This document shows, piece by piece, positions 1-8,954 of a stretch of 28,097 bases of DNA (within the stretch, counting starts at the first letter, position 1; every line of letters starts with the position of its first letter). This DNA is from Alangreenwoodia sp964438605 (lineage in GTDB: Bacteria > Bacillota > Clostridia > Peptostreptococcales > Anaerovoracaceae): the NCBI GenBank assembly GCA_964438605.1, contig CAYTKT010000027.1, forward strand, positions 1 through 28,097, read 5' to 3'. The notes under the pieces are model-generated. The model had not been told where the DNA came from. It made no database searches and was given only the letters and a program-made list of their open reading frames with translations. The position numbers and the translations under genes were made by a program.

Positions 1-122
1 TTCGAGGAATTGTCAAGAAGCTCTTTGATCAACAATGTCTTGTCAACATAATAAAGTTCTTTTTCTATGATTTCTTTAAAATCCTCCATGCCAATCGGCA
101 GCGGCCTGTATTTTGCCGTCAT
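1..122 (-). CDS. AAA-ATPase-like / DUF1703 family protein, N-terminal fragment (third paralogue)
   Basis: Only the first 40 codons lie in the window; the gene runs off the left edge. The peptide opens MTAKYRPLPIGMEDF and continues with YYVDKTLLIKELLDNSS, the same opening as the two full paralogues at 14302-16110 and 16195-17985. The family has an N-terminal AAA-ATPase-like domain (Pfam AAA-ATPase_like) and a C-terminal PD-(D/E)XK nuclease-like domain; its cellular role is not established. The start ATG at 120-122 has GGAGG seven bases upstream, and this RBS segment is the same as that of the 14302-16110 copy. Its N-terminus is closer to that copy than to the 16195-17985 copy. It lies 167 bp downstream of the MinD-like gene on the same strand. 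Confidence 0.85.
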   Translation of the reverse strand, partial: MTAKYRPLPIGMEDFKEIIEKELYYVDKTLLIKELLDNSS

Positions 123-289
123 AAAATCGCCTCCGTCACCTTTTTCAGTATGTTCTTTTCGATACTTTGTTCGGCCTTTGGCTGTCCCTTATGCCGCCCT
201 TCCGCTTTGCCATCCCCGCTTTTATATCCGCATTCGTCTGCTGCAAACGATTCAATGCAAATCACGCATCTTCTGATCGTAAAGCTGTC

Positions 290-1051
290 TCAATCCTGCT
301 CAGCGCCCGGTGCGGCGCACGTCGTTTCCATATCAGCAAACATCCGCCCTGCGATCTTTACGAAATTCTTTGAAATATATGAATCCTTTTTGCAGACTAC
401 CGGAATGCCGCTGTTCATTGCCACATGAATATTCTCGTCCTCCTGAATAATGCCGGCCACAGGCATCCTGAGTTCTGCCGCAATTTTCGAAATCGACGGA
501 AAAGACGAATTATGCTCATATTCTGCACGTACCCGATTGATAAGTACAAAGATGCGCGGAACACCGATGTCCAAAAGACGCCGGTGCAGAGAATCGGAAT
601 CCCTGAGAGATACATACTCCTGCGTCGTCAGCAGAACGGCCAAATCGGCCGAGGAAACAGCCGACGCCCATTCCGGGGCTATGCTGTAAGGCGTATCGAT
701 AATAATATGGTCAAATTTTACCTTCAGCTTTTCACAAAGCTTTTTCATATGAGCCGGACGAATCAGCGCCTTTTCACTGTTTTGGGACGCCGAAAGCAGA
801 TAAAGCGACTGGAATCTGCCGTCTCGTACCAGCGCTTTCTTAATCGTACAGATTCCATTTACAATATCTCCTAGATCATATACCACCTGACTTTCAAGTC
901 CGAGACAAAGATCGAGATTGCGGCAGCCGCTGTTCATATCGATCAGCAGCACTCTGCCTCCTTGCATTGCGAGACATGACGCCAGATTTACGGCGAACAT
1001 CGTTTTTCCCGCGCCGCCCCTGCCTGAGACGATCACTGTTACTTTCCCCAT
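290..1051 (-). CDS. minD: MinD-like P-loop ATPase at the end of the mre operon
   Basis: A 253-residue ParA/MinD-family ATPase. MinD normally binds the membrane as an ATP dimer and recruits MinC to keep division away from the poles. Visible motifs: a deviant Walker A, SGRGGAGKT, at residues 9-17; the MinD-type segment D-M-N-S-G-C-R-N-L-D-L-x-L-G-L-E; and a Walker B-like IIIDTP. At position 11 the signature lysine (KGG in E. coli MinD) is arginine. The C-terminus lacks an obvious basic amphipathic membrane-targeting helix. The ATG at 1051 was chosen because AGGAG lies ten bases upstream; the frame is open further, to a TTG at 1132, but without a comparable RBS. It follows mrdA by 198 bp. No minC is found between them and no minE after it. 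MinD-like is secure; a working Min oscillator or inhibitor role is not. Confidence 0.85.
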   Translation of the reverse strand: MGKVTVIVSGRGGAGKTMFAVNLASCLAMQGGRVLLIDMNSGCRNLDLCLGLESQVVYDLGDIVNGICTIKKALVRDGRFQSLYLLSASQNSEKALIRPAHMKKLCEKLKVKFDHIIIDTPYSIAPEWASAVSSADLAVLLTTQEYVSLRDSDSLHRRLLDIGVPRIFVLINRVRAEYEHNSSFPSISKIAAELRMPVAGIIQEDENIHVAMNSGIPVVCKKDSYISKNFVKIAGRMFADMETTCAAPGAEQD

Positions 1052-1249
1052 TTTTTCAGTTCTCCTGTCTGATTCCGAAATTTCGCTCGTCTGCGATTTA
1101 AACGTACATCTCTGTTTTTTCAAAACGTCCAAGTTCCACAGTGCGATTGCTGTTTGAAAAGCTCTCCGGCACGCATCCGCCGCGCCGCTTCTTCAGCTAT
1201 TGCGAACTGCCCGTTAACTAAAACCGATGGACTTCCTGCTTTCAATACT

Positions 1250-3994
1250 CTAACTTTCCAGCGCTGTCCCCGACGTATGATCTGAATACGTCTCCTGAAG
1301 CTCCATATATTTCCCGATGATTTCACGTGCCACCGGACCCGCGTAACTGCCCGTTCCGCCCTGGAAAATCAGAACTGCCACAGCAATCTGCGGATCATCC
1401 ATCGGTGCAAAGGAAACAAACCACGCGAAAGCGTCATATCCGCTCTTATATGCGTCGATCCGGTCTGTTGACACGCCGGAAAGATTGACAACGGCCTGCC
1501 GCACTGCGGAACTCTCCGATTTAAATATATTCGATTCCTCCGTCAGAATTCTATGCATTTCGGTCTCGACTTCCTCAAACGTGAGGCCCGGAGCAATTCT
1601 CCCAAGATGCGATTTGATATACTCTACTTCGTCAGGCGGATTCACTTTTCCTGATTTCTGGGCGCTTCCCGTCTTTGCGCCCACCTTGTAAGGGAACCTG
1701 GAAAATATAGATCTCGCGGAACCGCTGGAGCCGTTGGCTACGCGGTACATTCCCTCCCGTACTATCTGATAAGCGTCCTCGTTTGTATTCTCAACCTCCG
1801 TGCCAACCGGCTCCACAGGCGCTGACTGGCCTGAAACTGCTTTGGTCAGCGTCAGATCATACCTCGTGCCGTTATTTGCAACAGTTGCAACATAGCGTGC
1901 CATCTGGATCGGCGTATAAGCGTTTTCTCCCTGTCCGATAGCCAGGTTAAATGCGTCGCCGTCCGTCCATTTTGCCGCAGAGAAATAGTCGTTCCGTATG
2001 CTGTCCGTCAGGCTGTTGAGCTCACTGTCTATGATATGAAGCTGGCTAAGCCTCTGGTAGAGTTCCTTCCGGCTCAAATCCTCGCCGACCCAGCTGACGA
2101 TCTGATTGATCTCCTCCTCAAGAGCCTGACCGTCATCACAGATTTCCGCCGTAAAGAACTGCGAAGACTTTGCAATCAGCATATTTTTAAGCAAACCCTT
2201 CAGACTGGCAACTTTTGATGCTTCCGAAGGAACGCCGACAGCCGCCTCCGCAAGCTCGATATTCGTCTTCTGACCAAGCCCCAGTCTCTGGGCATATTCC
2301 ATGACCTTTTCCGGTCCCATGCCGATGCCGAGACTGCGTCTGGCACTCCAGTCGTATCCGGAACCAAGATCATAAAAGAAATAGTTGCAGGATACCTCAA
2401 GGGCACGTCGTATATCGAGAGAACCGTGTCTACCCTTGCTCTGATTCCAAATCCAGCATCCAAAACTCTTGCCGCCCATCATAATAGCGCCGGCATCGTA
2501 AAGCTGTCTGTTCGGATCCCATCCCGCATTCAGCCCTGCCAGAGCTGTCACCGGCTTAAACGTGGAACCCGGCTGAATAGACGCCATCGTCGCAACATTA
2601 TACAGCGGCAGCGGCGACAACGGATCTCTCGGATTTTCGCCTTGGAGAAGCTGCCAGTTTTCCGAGGAAATACCCGTGGAAAACAGATTCGGATCATATC
2701 CCGGACAGCTGGCCAGCGCCAGAACTTCGCCGCTCTTAACATCAACTGCAACGGCGGCTCCTACCTTCGCATTTTTGTAAGCGTGACTGTAACCAAAATT
2801 GCCGTATTTGCTGACGAAAGTTCCGCCTGTGCGTATCTTCTGCAGCGCCTGTTCGAGCGCTTCTTCCGCCGTCTTTTGGAGTTCCAGATCTATCGTCAGA
2901 TAAACGTCATCGCCAGGCACAGCATTTGTCTCGCTGATTATATCTACCTGTTGTCCCAGGTTATTTACGTGTATCTGACGCTCGCCGTCACGTCCTTTCA
3001 GAACCGGCTCATAATAACTTTCAATCCCCTCCTGACCGATCAGATCCGTCGACGTGTATCCCTTGGCCACATATTCTTCCTTTTGTGATTCTGAAATTTT
3101 CCCCAGATATCCAAGAATATGACAGGCTGTATTGCCGTTTGGATACGTTCTGACATACTCTCTGGCAATTTCAACCCCAGGATACAGGTATGATTTCTCC
3201 TCAAGCGTCACAATCGTCTGCTCACTGACGCCGGTCGCCACCTCAGCCGGCAGATAACTCTGGAATCCGAGACTTTTCAGTTCATTTCGGATAATCAGAA
3301 TTTTGCGTGCCTCTGCGTCGGTATAACTCTCATCAATTTCATATTTTGCCCTCAATTTCCTGAATGCTTCTTCAGCCGTCAAATCTTCATCAAAGTAAAA
3401 ACTCTGAAGAAATGATTTTTTTTCTAAAATCTGTGTATACTCCATCTTCCGGACGGAAATCGGCGGATAAATACTATAAGTATTCTGCAAAATAGACTGA
3501 GCATCATAAATATCCATGCTGCTGTCGATTCCTTCCCGGCTGCAAAGTTCCGCAAATGCGTCGGTTGCGGAAAGACCGGCATCCAAGTCCTGGGACTCCA
3601 GCCACTCCTCCACCTCCATGTCATACGAAAAATAGAAACTTCCGTCATCGTTCAGAATAATCGGGAAGTCATCGTTATACGTTTCGCCGTTATTCTCCAG
3701 AAGCGTCAGAAGATTCAGCGCCACAGTATTAATATTTTCTTCTTCCACCTCAGCAGCCACTAAATTTACAGCATAACTGATCTGATTGCCCGCCAGCAAT
3801 CTGCCGTACCTGTCGCGAATTTCGCCGCGGGGCGCCGAGGTATAAACAGTCTTTGTGATCAGTTCCTGTGCCCGCTGATCCCATATCTGGCCCTGAACCA
3901 CCGTCATATAAAAAAGTCTTGCCACAAGCAGCAGCAACAGAGCAAAGAAAAAAACTTTGATCTGATTCCGCCCGTCCTTCAACCACATTTTCAT
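1250..3994 (-). CDS. mrdA: Penicillin-binding protein 2 (class B, elongation transpeptidase)
   Basis: A 914-residue class B PBP that cross-links peptidoglycan in the periplasm-facing part of the elongasome, with MreBCD and RodA. One membrane anchor lies near residues 10-30 (FFFALLLLLVARLF), followed by the PBP dimer domain (PRGEIRDRYGRLLA). The three active-site motifs are all present: STFK near residue 478, SCN near 535 and KTGS near 773. It is much longer than proteobacterial PBP2 (about 630 residues); the extra length is in inserts of the dimer domain and around the transpeptidase domain, as is common in Clostridia. The start at 3994 is preceded by GAGGTG at five bases; an upstream in-frame ATG at 4024 has no RBS. 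It follows mreD in the classic mreBCD-pbp2 order. The nearby rodA is not in the window. Confidence 0.95.
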   Translation of the reverse strand: MKMWLKDGRNQIKVFFFALLLLLVARLFYMTVVQGQIWDQRAQELITKTVYTSAPRGEIRDRYGRLLAGNQISYAVNLVAAEVEEENINTVALNLLTLLENNGETYNDDFPIILNDDGSFYFSYDMEVEEWLESQDLDAGLSATDAFAELCSREGIDSSMDIYDAQSILQNTYSIYPPISVRKMEYTQILEKKSFLQSFYFDEDLTAEEAFRKLRAKYEIDESYTDAEARKILIIRNELKSLGFQSYLPAEVATGVSEQTIVTLEEKSYLYPGVEIAREYVRTYPNGNTACHILGYLGKISESQKEEYVAKGYTSTDLIGQEGIESYYEPVLKGRDGERQIHVNNLGQQVDIISETNAVPGDDVYLTIDLELQKTAEEALEQALQKIRTGGTFVSKYGNFGYSHAYKNAKVGAAVAVDVKSGEVLALASCPGYDPNLFSTGISSENWQLLQGENPRDPLSPLPLYNVATMASIQPGSTFKPVTALAGLNAGWDPNRQLYDAGAIMMGGKSFGCWIWNQSKGRHGSLDIRRALEVSCNYFFYDLGSGYDWSARRSLGIGMGPEKVMEYAQRLGLGQKTNIELAEAAVGVPSEASKVASLKGLLKNMLIAKSSQFFTAEICDDGQALEEEINQIVSWVGEDLSRKELYQRLSQLHIIDSELNSLTDSIRNDYFSAAKWTDGDAFNLAIGQGENAYTPIQMARYVATVANNGTRYDLTLTKAVSGQSAPVEPVGTEVENTNEDAYQIVREGMYRVANGSSGSARSIFSRFPYKVGAKTGSAQKSGKVNPPDEVEYIKSHLGRIAPGLTFEEVETEMHRILTEESNIFKSESSAVRQAVVNLSGVSTDRIDAYKSGYDAFAWFVSFAPMDDPQIAVAVLIFQGGTGSYAGPVAREIIGKYMELQETYSDHTSGTALES

Positions 3995-4272
3995 AAATTC
4001 ACCTCGGAATTCCAGTCCATCCACAGTCCAGCAGGTATCGTCCTATGTTTCCACCTGCGATACTCCGCACACGCCGACGCATCATCCGCACGCACCGGCT
4101 CTTTCGCAAACCGTTCCTATCTTTGACGCCATTACATTTTCACATTCTCGCGCTCTCACGCCTTCGTAATTTTGTAAATCCGTGACGGCCATGCCGCTGC
4201 AAAACAGAACCATATCGGCTTTCCTGCCCGTGGCTACAACCATAGACTCCTGTTATAGTTACAGGCAGACTT
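3995..4272 (-). other. mreD-mrdA intergenic region with competing hairpins and a possible 53-codon ORF
   Basis: This 278-bp spacer is unusually long for the operon. Near mrdA it can form two mutually exclusive stems: GCAGGT (4031-4036) with ACCTGC (4053-4058), or GTATCG (4035-4040) with CGATAC (4058-4063). The arms overlap, which is the geometry of a small switch, although no U-run follows. A minus-strand ORF of 53 codons (4243 down to 4082) starts with ATG three bases after AGGAG. Its product (starting MVVATGRKADM) matches nothing I recognise. It may be chance. Confidence 0.3.
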
Positions 4273-4752
4273 TTACACCTTAAATCCTTCCCTTTTTCTT
4301 GCCAGCGGCAAAACGGCCAGCAAGACGATGTAATTCCACACGACAGACAGAGGCACGCGTTTCATCACATACAAAAGACTGATGCTCCGCTGCTGCATCA
4401 TCATGTAAATGCCACATTCCAAAAGCGCGTAGCCCGCCGTGCAGATCACTGTAATTACCAGCAGCAGAATCTTATTGTCACGATACACGTTCCGCCAGAA
4501 TTTCAACAACATTCCCACAGCGAGATAAATCAGCGCCGAAACGCCGATAATCTGGCCGAAAAATACATCCTGCAGGATTCCGAAGATCACGCTCAACGTC
4601 AATCCCTGAAAATCTTTAAAAAAGAAAGTATAAACGATCGTCAGTACCAGCAGAATATTCGGTGTCACGCCAAACACTGCCACGGCGTTGAGCACTGTCC
4701 CCTGAAGCAGAAAAGCGGCCAAATAAATCAAAAACAACTTCAGTTTTTCCAT
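4273..4752 (-). CDS. mreD: Rod shape-determining protein MreD
   Basis: A 159-residue integral membrane protein with about five hydrophobic helices. MreD belongs to the elongasome, in which MreB, MreC and MreD direct side-wall peptidoglycan synthesis by RodA-PBP2. The N-terminus MEKLKLFLIYLAAFLLQG and the block FGILQDVFFG are typical of the family. Length is normal for Firmicutes. The start at 4752 was chosen because GGAG lies six bases upstream, inside the end of mreC; the frame is open to 4776, but that would overlap mreC more. It begins two bases after the mreC stop codon, so translation is probably coupled. Confidence 0.92.
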   Translation of the reverse strand: MEKLKLFLIYLAAFLLQGTVLNAVAVFGVTPNILLVLTIVYTFFFKDFQGLTLSVIFGILQDVFFGQIIGVSALIYLAVGMLLKFWRNVYRDNKILLLVITVICTAGYALLECGIYMMMQQRSISLLYVMKRVPLSVVWNYIVLLAVLPLARKREGFKV

Positions 4753-4754
4753 AT

Positions 4755-5588
4755 TCAGCTCCGATCCGCGCCACACAGCACAGTCACTGTATGGATCGCC
4801 CGGAAATTCACGGCGGATTTGACGACGATCTGCTTTTCCTGGGTTCCTTCATCAAACTTCACAGAGGTCACAGTTCCGATAGTAATACCCGACGGATAAA
4901 GGCCCATTCCCGACGTGATCAGAATATCGCCTTTGTTCAGCGACTTCTGTTCATCGAAAAGGTATCCGGAAAGTTCGCCCTCTCCATCGCCCGAAAGGAC
5001 GCCGACAACGTCGGTATCGCGCAGCAGCGTAAAACTGACGGAGTCACTCGCGTCCACAATGCTCATGACTTTCGACCAGTTCCCTCCCACGGTTATGATC
5101 TTACCCACAAGTCCATCCTCATTTATGACGATATCGCCTGCGCCAACGCCCTCGTCTTTTCCGGCATTAACAGTAAATACGTTAAATATATCAGAGCTGT
5201 CCGTTGCGATTACGTCAGCCGTCACCTTCGCATAAGCGTCATCATAAGCGGCATAATTCAAACTCTGCGCCAGCTCATTCAGTTGATCCAGCTTCTGCTG
5301 CGACAGCTGCGCCTGAGTCAGCTGCTCTTTGAGTTCTTCATTTTCCTTACGCAGCTCGTAATTTTCCCGCTGCAGCCTGCGGAAACTGAAAATTCCGCTG
5401 ATTCCGCTGCGAAGCCCGCTGCTGGCGTCTGTCAACGGTTCCTCCGCGTAAGACACCACCGTCTGAAGGACCTGTCCCGGAAAGGAAATTTGTCCCGGAT
5501 AATAAGATGATATGACAATAATCGTCACCAGAAAAATGATGACGATCACAAGAAAGACCAGTTTTATATGGGTTTTTATCCAGTTCAT
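4755..5588 (-). CDS. mreC: Rod shape-determining protein MreC
   Basis: A 277-residue bitopic protein. A short cytoplasmic N-terminus (MNWIKTHIK) is followed by a transmembrane helix near residues 9-28. A coiled coil follows at about 55-100 (rich in L, E, K and Q), then the beta-rich MreC domain with the motifs GKDEGVGAGDIVINEDGLVG and GDILITSGM. MreC forms filaments outside the membrane and links MreB/MreD to PBP2. The start at 5588 has AGGAG seven bases upstream; the frame is open to 5639, but the extension carries no RBS and would precede the normal MreC opening. It lies 99 bp after mreB, in a spacer with a G+C-rich inverted repeat around 5611-5665. Confidence 0.93.
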   Translation of the reverse strand: MNWIKTHIKLVFLVIVIIFLVTIIVISSYYPGQISFPGQVLQTVVSYAEEPLTDASSGLRSGISGIFSFRRLQRENYELRKENEELKEQLTQAQLSQQKLDQLNELAQSLNYAAYDDAYAKVTADVIATDSSDIFNVFTVNAGKDEGVGAGDIVINEDGLVGKIITVGGNWSKVMSIVDASDSVSFTLLRDTDVVGVLSGDGEGELSGYLFDEQKSLNKGDILITSGMGLYPSGITIGTVTSVKFDEGTQEKQIVVKSAVNFRAIHTVTVLCGADRS

Positions 5589-5687
5589 AGAAACACTCCT
5601 GTGTCTGATGATGCAGGAACGGCCGCCGGCACCGGGCATAAACGCCGCAGAACCGGCCGGCCAATTAATGATAAGTCATACAAAAGA

Positions 5688-6758
5688 TTAAAAATTATTG
5701 CTGTTGGAACTCACATTGGCATATGGGTTTTTCGCCCTGACGTGTGTCATAATCGTCTCCATATCCTGAAGACTCAAGCCGGTACCCATAGCTACGGCCT
5801 CCGACGCATTTTCCGCGATAACCGTAGTGATGCCCGTTTCCTCCTCAATCAGAACGTCAAGACCTCTCAGCAACGAACCGCCGCCGGCCATAACCATGCC
5901 AGTATTGATAATATCAGCAGCCAGTTCAGGCGGTGCATTTTCCAGCGTAGCCCGAATACCGTCGATAATTTCCATTACAGATTCTTCCAGAGCTGTGCAG
6001 ATGTCTATTGATGAAATTTCAATCGTCTTCGGCAGGCCCGTGGCCAAATCACGCCCGCTGATATTAGCGCGCAGCACCCAGTCCGGGTCGCTTTCGTCGA
6101 TAAATGCGCAGCCGATCGCAATTTTAGCCTTTTCTGCCATTTTTTCACCGATCAGAAGTCCGTAAACCTTTCTGATATGGTTGACGATAAACTCGTTCAT
6201 TTTATCGCCCGCCATGCGCAGAGACGTACTCGTGACGATGCCGCCCAGAGAAATAATAGCAATATCCGAAGTGCCGCCGCCGATGTCAGTAATCATACAT
6301 CCCGTGGAAGAATCCACCTGAAGGCCGACGCCGATAGCTGCCGCCATAGGTTCCTCCATAATGAAAACCTCTTTGGCGCCCAGCTGGCGTGTCACTTCCT
6401 CGACCGCTCTCTTTTCCACCTCGGTGACGCCTGACGGAACTCCGATGACGACGCGGACGGACGTAAAGAACGACGAAGTGGAAATCACTCTCTGAATAAA
6501 GGACTTAAGCATCAGGCTTGTCATTCCGAAATCGGAAATAACACCGTCCTGCAGCGGTCTGACCACCTGAATATGAGGCGGTGCCGCACCGATCATATTT
6601 TTTGCCTCGTTGCCCACGGCGATGACCGACTTCGTATTTTTATTATATGCGATCACAGAGGCTTCATCTAAAACGATGCCTTTGCCTTTGATGTATACGA
6701 GTGTATTTGCGGTACCCAGGTCAATACCGATGTCCTGCTTAAAAATGCCCAGTCCCAT
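5688..6758 (-). CDS. mreB: Cell shape-determining actin homologue MreB
   Basis: A 356-residue bacterial actin. The phosphate-1 loop DIGIDLGTANTLVYIKGKG lies near residues 9-27. The phosphate-2 loop DIGGGTSDIAIISLGG and the adenosine motif MAGGGSLLRG are also present. MreB polymerises on the inner membrane face and organises lateral wall synthesis. The length is slightly above the common 340-350 residues because of a C-terminal tail rich in N and S. The start at 6758 has AAGGAG eleven bases upstream. It could be the paralogue Mbl by sequence alone, but the position between radC and mreC supports MreB. Confidence 0.96.
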   Translation of the reverse strand: MGLGIFKQDIGIDLGTANTLVYIKGKGIVLDEASVIAYNKNTKSVIAVGNEAKNMIGAAPPHIQVVRPLQDGVISDFGMTSLMLKSFIQRVISTSSFFTSVRVVIGVPSGVTEVEKRAVEEVTRQLGAKEVFIMEEPMAAAIGVGLQVDSSTGCMITDIGGGTSDIAIISLGGIVTSTSLRMAGDKMNEFIVNHIRKVYGLLIGEKMAEKAKIAIGCAFIDESDPDWVLRANISGRDLATGLPKTIEISSIDICTALEESVMEIIDGIRATLENAPPELAADIINTGMVMAGGGSLLRGLDVLIEEETGITTVIAENASEAVAMGTGLSLQDMETIMTHVRAKNPYANVSSNSNNF

Positions 6759-6809
6759 AATAGCTTATTCTCCTTTGTGCTTTGCTTTTCGCACAGTTTG
6801 TGCTTGTTC

Positions 6810-7523
6810 TTATATCTGATCTGTATGTAATTTCCAGCTCATCTGCCCCGCTTCGAAAAGACTCGTAAATTCGCCGTCCCCGATGATGATATGGTCGAGA
6901 ACTTTGATTCCCAGCAGTTCGCCCGCTTTCGCGAGACGCTCTGTCAGAAGAATATCTTCCCTGCTTGGCTGAGGATTGCCGCTCGGATGATTATGAACGA
7001 GAATGACGTTCGCCGCGCTCCTTCGAAGCGCCTTTGCAAAGACCTCTCTCGGATGCGCCGGGGAACTTGCCAGCGAGCCCACGGAAACGTCGTCCGTTCC
7101 AATAATCTCGTTTTTCGTATTGAGAAGCAGTACCTTAAACATTTCCTTTTTCTGATACCGCATTTCACTCATAAAAAGCGCAGCGGTCTTTTCAGGCGAA
7201 GAAATGCTGACGCGGTCCTGCTTCGGCGCCCCGTGAAGCCTGCGGCCGAGTTCTGCGGCCGCCATCAGACATGCCGCTCTCGCAGGCCCGACGCCTTCTA
7301 TTTTATATAATTCTTCCGGCACACAGTCGTTCAGTATACGGATGCCGCTCTCATCAGCGGCCAGAATTTTTTCCGCAAGGCCGACGGCTGACAGACCGGC
7401 CGTGCCGCCTCCGAGAAGGACGGCAATCAGTTCGGCATTCGACAGGGACGATGCGCCCTGCCTCAAAAGGCGTTCTCTCGGACGTTCTTCTGCCGGAAGG
7501 TCTTTAATAGAGGTATAATTCAT
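6810..7523 (-). CDS. radC: RadC-family JAMM-domain protein
   Basis: A 237-residue RadC/UPF0758 protein. The N-terminal half carries a helix-hairpin-helix-like segment (KIEGVGPARAACLMAAAELGRR). The C-terminal half carries the JAB1/MPN metal-binding motif HNHPSGNPQPSREDILLT, with the two His and the Asp used for zinc. The biochemical role of RadC is unclear; the old link to DNA repair is weakly supported. The start at 7523 has GGAG thirteen bases upstream, a long spacing, but no closer ATG exists. The stop lies 51 bp before mreB, and maf-radC-mreB is the usual order in Firmicutes. Confidence 0.94.
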   Translation of the reverse strand: MNYTSIKDLPAEERPRERLLRQGASSLSNAELIAVLLGGGTAGLSAVGLAEKILAADESGIRILNDCVPEELYKIEGVGPARAACLMAAAELGRRLHGAPKQDRVSISSPEKTAALFMSEMRYQKKEMFKVLLLNTKNEIIGTDDVSVGSLASSPAHPREVFAKALRRSAANVILVHNHPSGNPQPSREDILLTERLAKAGELLGIKVLDHIIIGDGEFTSLFEAGQMSWKLHTDQI

Positions 7524-7817
7524 TTTTTTACGCGTTCTCCTTTTTACCCGGTTCCCGCTCGCCTCCGATGCGCGTTCTTTCCTATCTGCGTGCTGTGCGC
7601 CTGATGAAATTCAAACGCGCATCTTTTTATGCCTTAACGCGACGCGTCAGCTTTGTGCATCAGTTCTGCGTGTCACACGGTGCGCCCGCTCCTCAAACGA
7701 AACGCGCATCCCTCATGCTTCGGCGCGGCGTGTTCAAACTTGCGGAAACATACGGAAACGCAGCGTCTCTCCTTGGCAAGGATGAGAGACGGCTGCAAAT
7801 GACCCTGCCCCTTTTCT
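7524..7817. other. maf-radC intergenic spacer
   Basis: This 294-bp spacer has no supported gene. It holds a small hairpin around 7766-7792 (GTCTC with GAGAC arms) without a U-run, so it is not a clear terminator. A plus-strand frame open here enters maf in antisense and has no RBS. Confidence 0.4.
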
Positions 7818-8381
7818 TCAGAATCTGTGCAGTTCCTCTGAAAGGAGCTTCCAGGGAAGCCCTACGACGTTGGAATATTCGCCCTCTATTTTTTCGACAT
7901 GTTCAGCCCATCTGCCCTGGATTGCGTAAGACCCCGCCTTATCCGCAGGTTCGCCGGTGGCGATATACGCACGAATGTCCTGATCCGTATAATCACTGAA
8001 AAACACGCGTGTCTCTCCACAGAATACACTCGTGTTTTCACATTCGGCATCGCAGACGGCAACGCCTGTCATAACGGAATGAACATCGTTTTTCAGCATC
8101 CTCAGAGTTCGAAACGCATCTTCATCATTCGCCGGTTTCCCTATGATTTTGTCACCGTACACGACAATAGTATCCGCTGCGATAATCAGCCCCTCCGAAA
8201 CCATCTGGCGAACTGCCAGCGCTTTTTTCAGCGCCAGATACATACATGCGGTCTTCGGATCGGTACCGTCCTCGACAGTCTCGTCCACATCAGCCGTAAG
8301 CACTGTAAATTCAATGCCATGGGCCGACAGGATATCTGAACGTCTCGGTGACTTTGAAGCGAGAATGATGCGTTTCTTCAT
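7818..8381 (-). CDS. maf: Maf-like nucleotide pyrophosphatase
   Basis: A 187-residue Maf/Ham1-superfamily enzyme. Such enzymes hydrolyse non-canonical or certain canonical nucleoside triphosphates (dTTP/UTP and modified forms) to the monophosphate, and Maf is linked to septum inhibition. Visible motifs: the N-terminal ILASKSPRRSDIL, the DVDE segment, the catalytic-Asp block IAADTIVVYGDKIIGKP, and the C-terminal GSYAIQGRWAEHVEKIEGEY that helps define the dTTP/UTP subgroup. The ATG at 8381 was chosen because it gives the standard N-terminus and has a purine-rich GGAAGAGG just upstream; the frame is open to 8426. It is the first gene of the radC-mre cluster. Confidence 0.94.
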   Translation of the reverse strand: MKKRIILASKSPRRSDILSAHGIEFTVLTADVDETVEDGTDPKTACMYLALKKALAVRQMVSEGLIIAADTIVVYGDKIIGKPANDEDAFRTLRMLKNDVHSVMTGVAVCDAECENTSVFCGETRVFFSDYTDQDIRAYIATGEPADKAGSYAIQGRWAEHVEKIEGEYSNVVGLPWKLLSEELHRF

Positions 8382-8446
8382 TACCTCTTCCTTTCCTGCT
8401 CTTGATGAAAAAATCTTACGAATCAATTTCCCGGACAGTCATACTA

Positions 8447-8475
8447 ATTTTAACACCATTTAATAGCGGAAACAA
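8447..8475 (-). promoter_or_regulatory. Candidate sigma-A promoter of the maf-radC-mre operon
   Basis: On the minus strand TTGTTT (8475-8470) and TAAAAT (8452-8447) are separated by 17 bases, about 66 bases before the maf start codon. Five of six -10 bases fit the consensus; the -35 is weaker. It is the best promoter-like match upstream of the operon that I found by eye. Confidence 0.4.
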
Positions 8476-8864
8476 TAAACTTAATAGGATTTTCAGATTT
8501 TCTTCATATTTTCGACGTAAATCCCCATCACAGCTTTCTGTGCGTGTAATTCCTTCTTTATATATATGCGTTTCACGCGCACCAAATCCCGTCATCTCCG
8601 ATTTTAACGGCATCCATCCCGCACCGCTGCAAAAATGGCAGGCATCTGACGCTCAGCTTCTCACATTTCTGCATTTTCCTGCCTGACGCTCCTCGCAAAA
8701 CAACAGATATCTGTCGTTCCATCTGTCTTCATCTGCCCCGATTGCTGCAAAATGCCGAATATCAAACATTTACCCGCACTTGTTATCATGCTCTCAATTT
8801 GCCTTGCTCAAACATTCTTCAAAAAACTTTTCCAAAATTCCGATTATTTTCCCTTGTTTCAATA

Positions 8865-8910
8865 ATTTTTTCTGAAAATTTTTCATTAGACGAATATTTT
8901 TTCTGAAAAT
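8865..8910. repeat. Pair of A+T-rich dyad direct repeats upstream of the abi promoter
   Basis: The 15-base word ATTTTTTCTGAAAAT occurs at 8865-8879 and again at 8896-8910, exactly 31 bp (about three helical turns) apart. Each copy contains the dyad TTTTC-T-GAAAA. They end about 45 bp before the -35 box at 8955. A repressor or activator site is possible; chance in A+T-rich DNA is the alternative. Confidence 0.4.
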
Positions 8911-8954
8911 CACATAAAATATCATCGGCCGGTCAACTACACAGAAATTATTGC

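Noticed and set aside
1120..1326. Small ORF between mrdA and the MinD-like gene, possible minC remnant
   Set aside because: It starts inside mrdA, has only a weak TTG/RBS option, and its peptide does not resemble either MinC domain.
7568..7999. 143-codon plus-strand ORF across the maf-radC spacer
   Set aside because: It runs antisense into maf and has no RBS.
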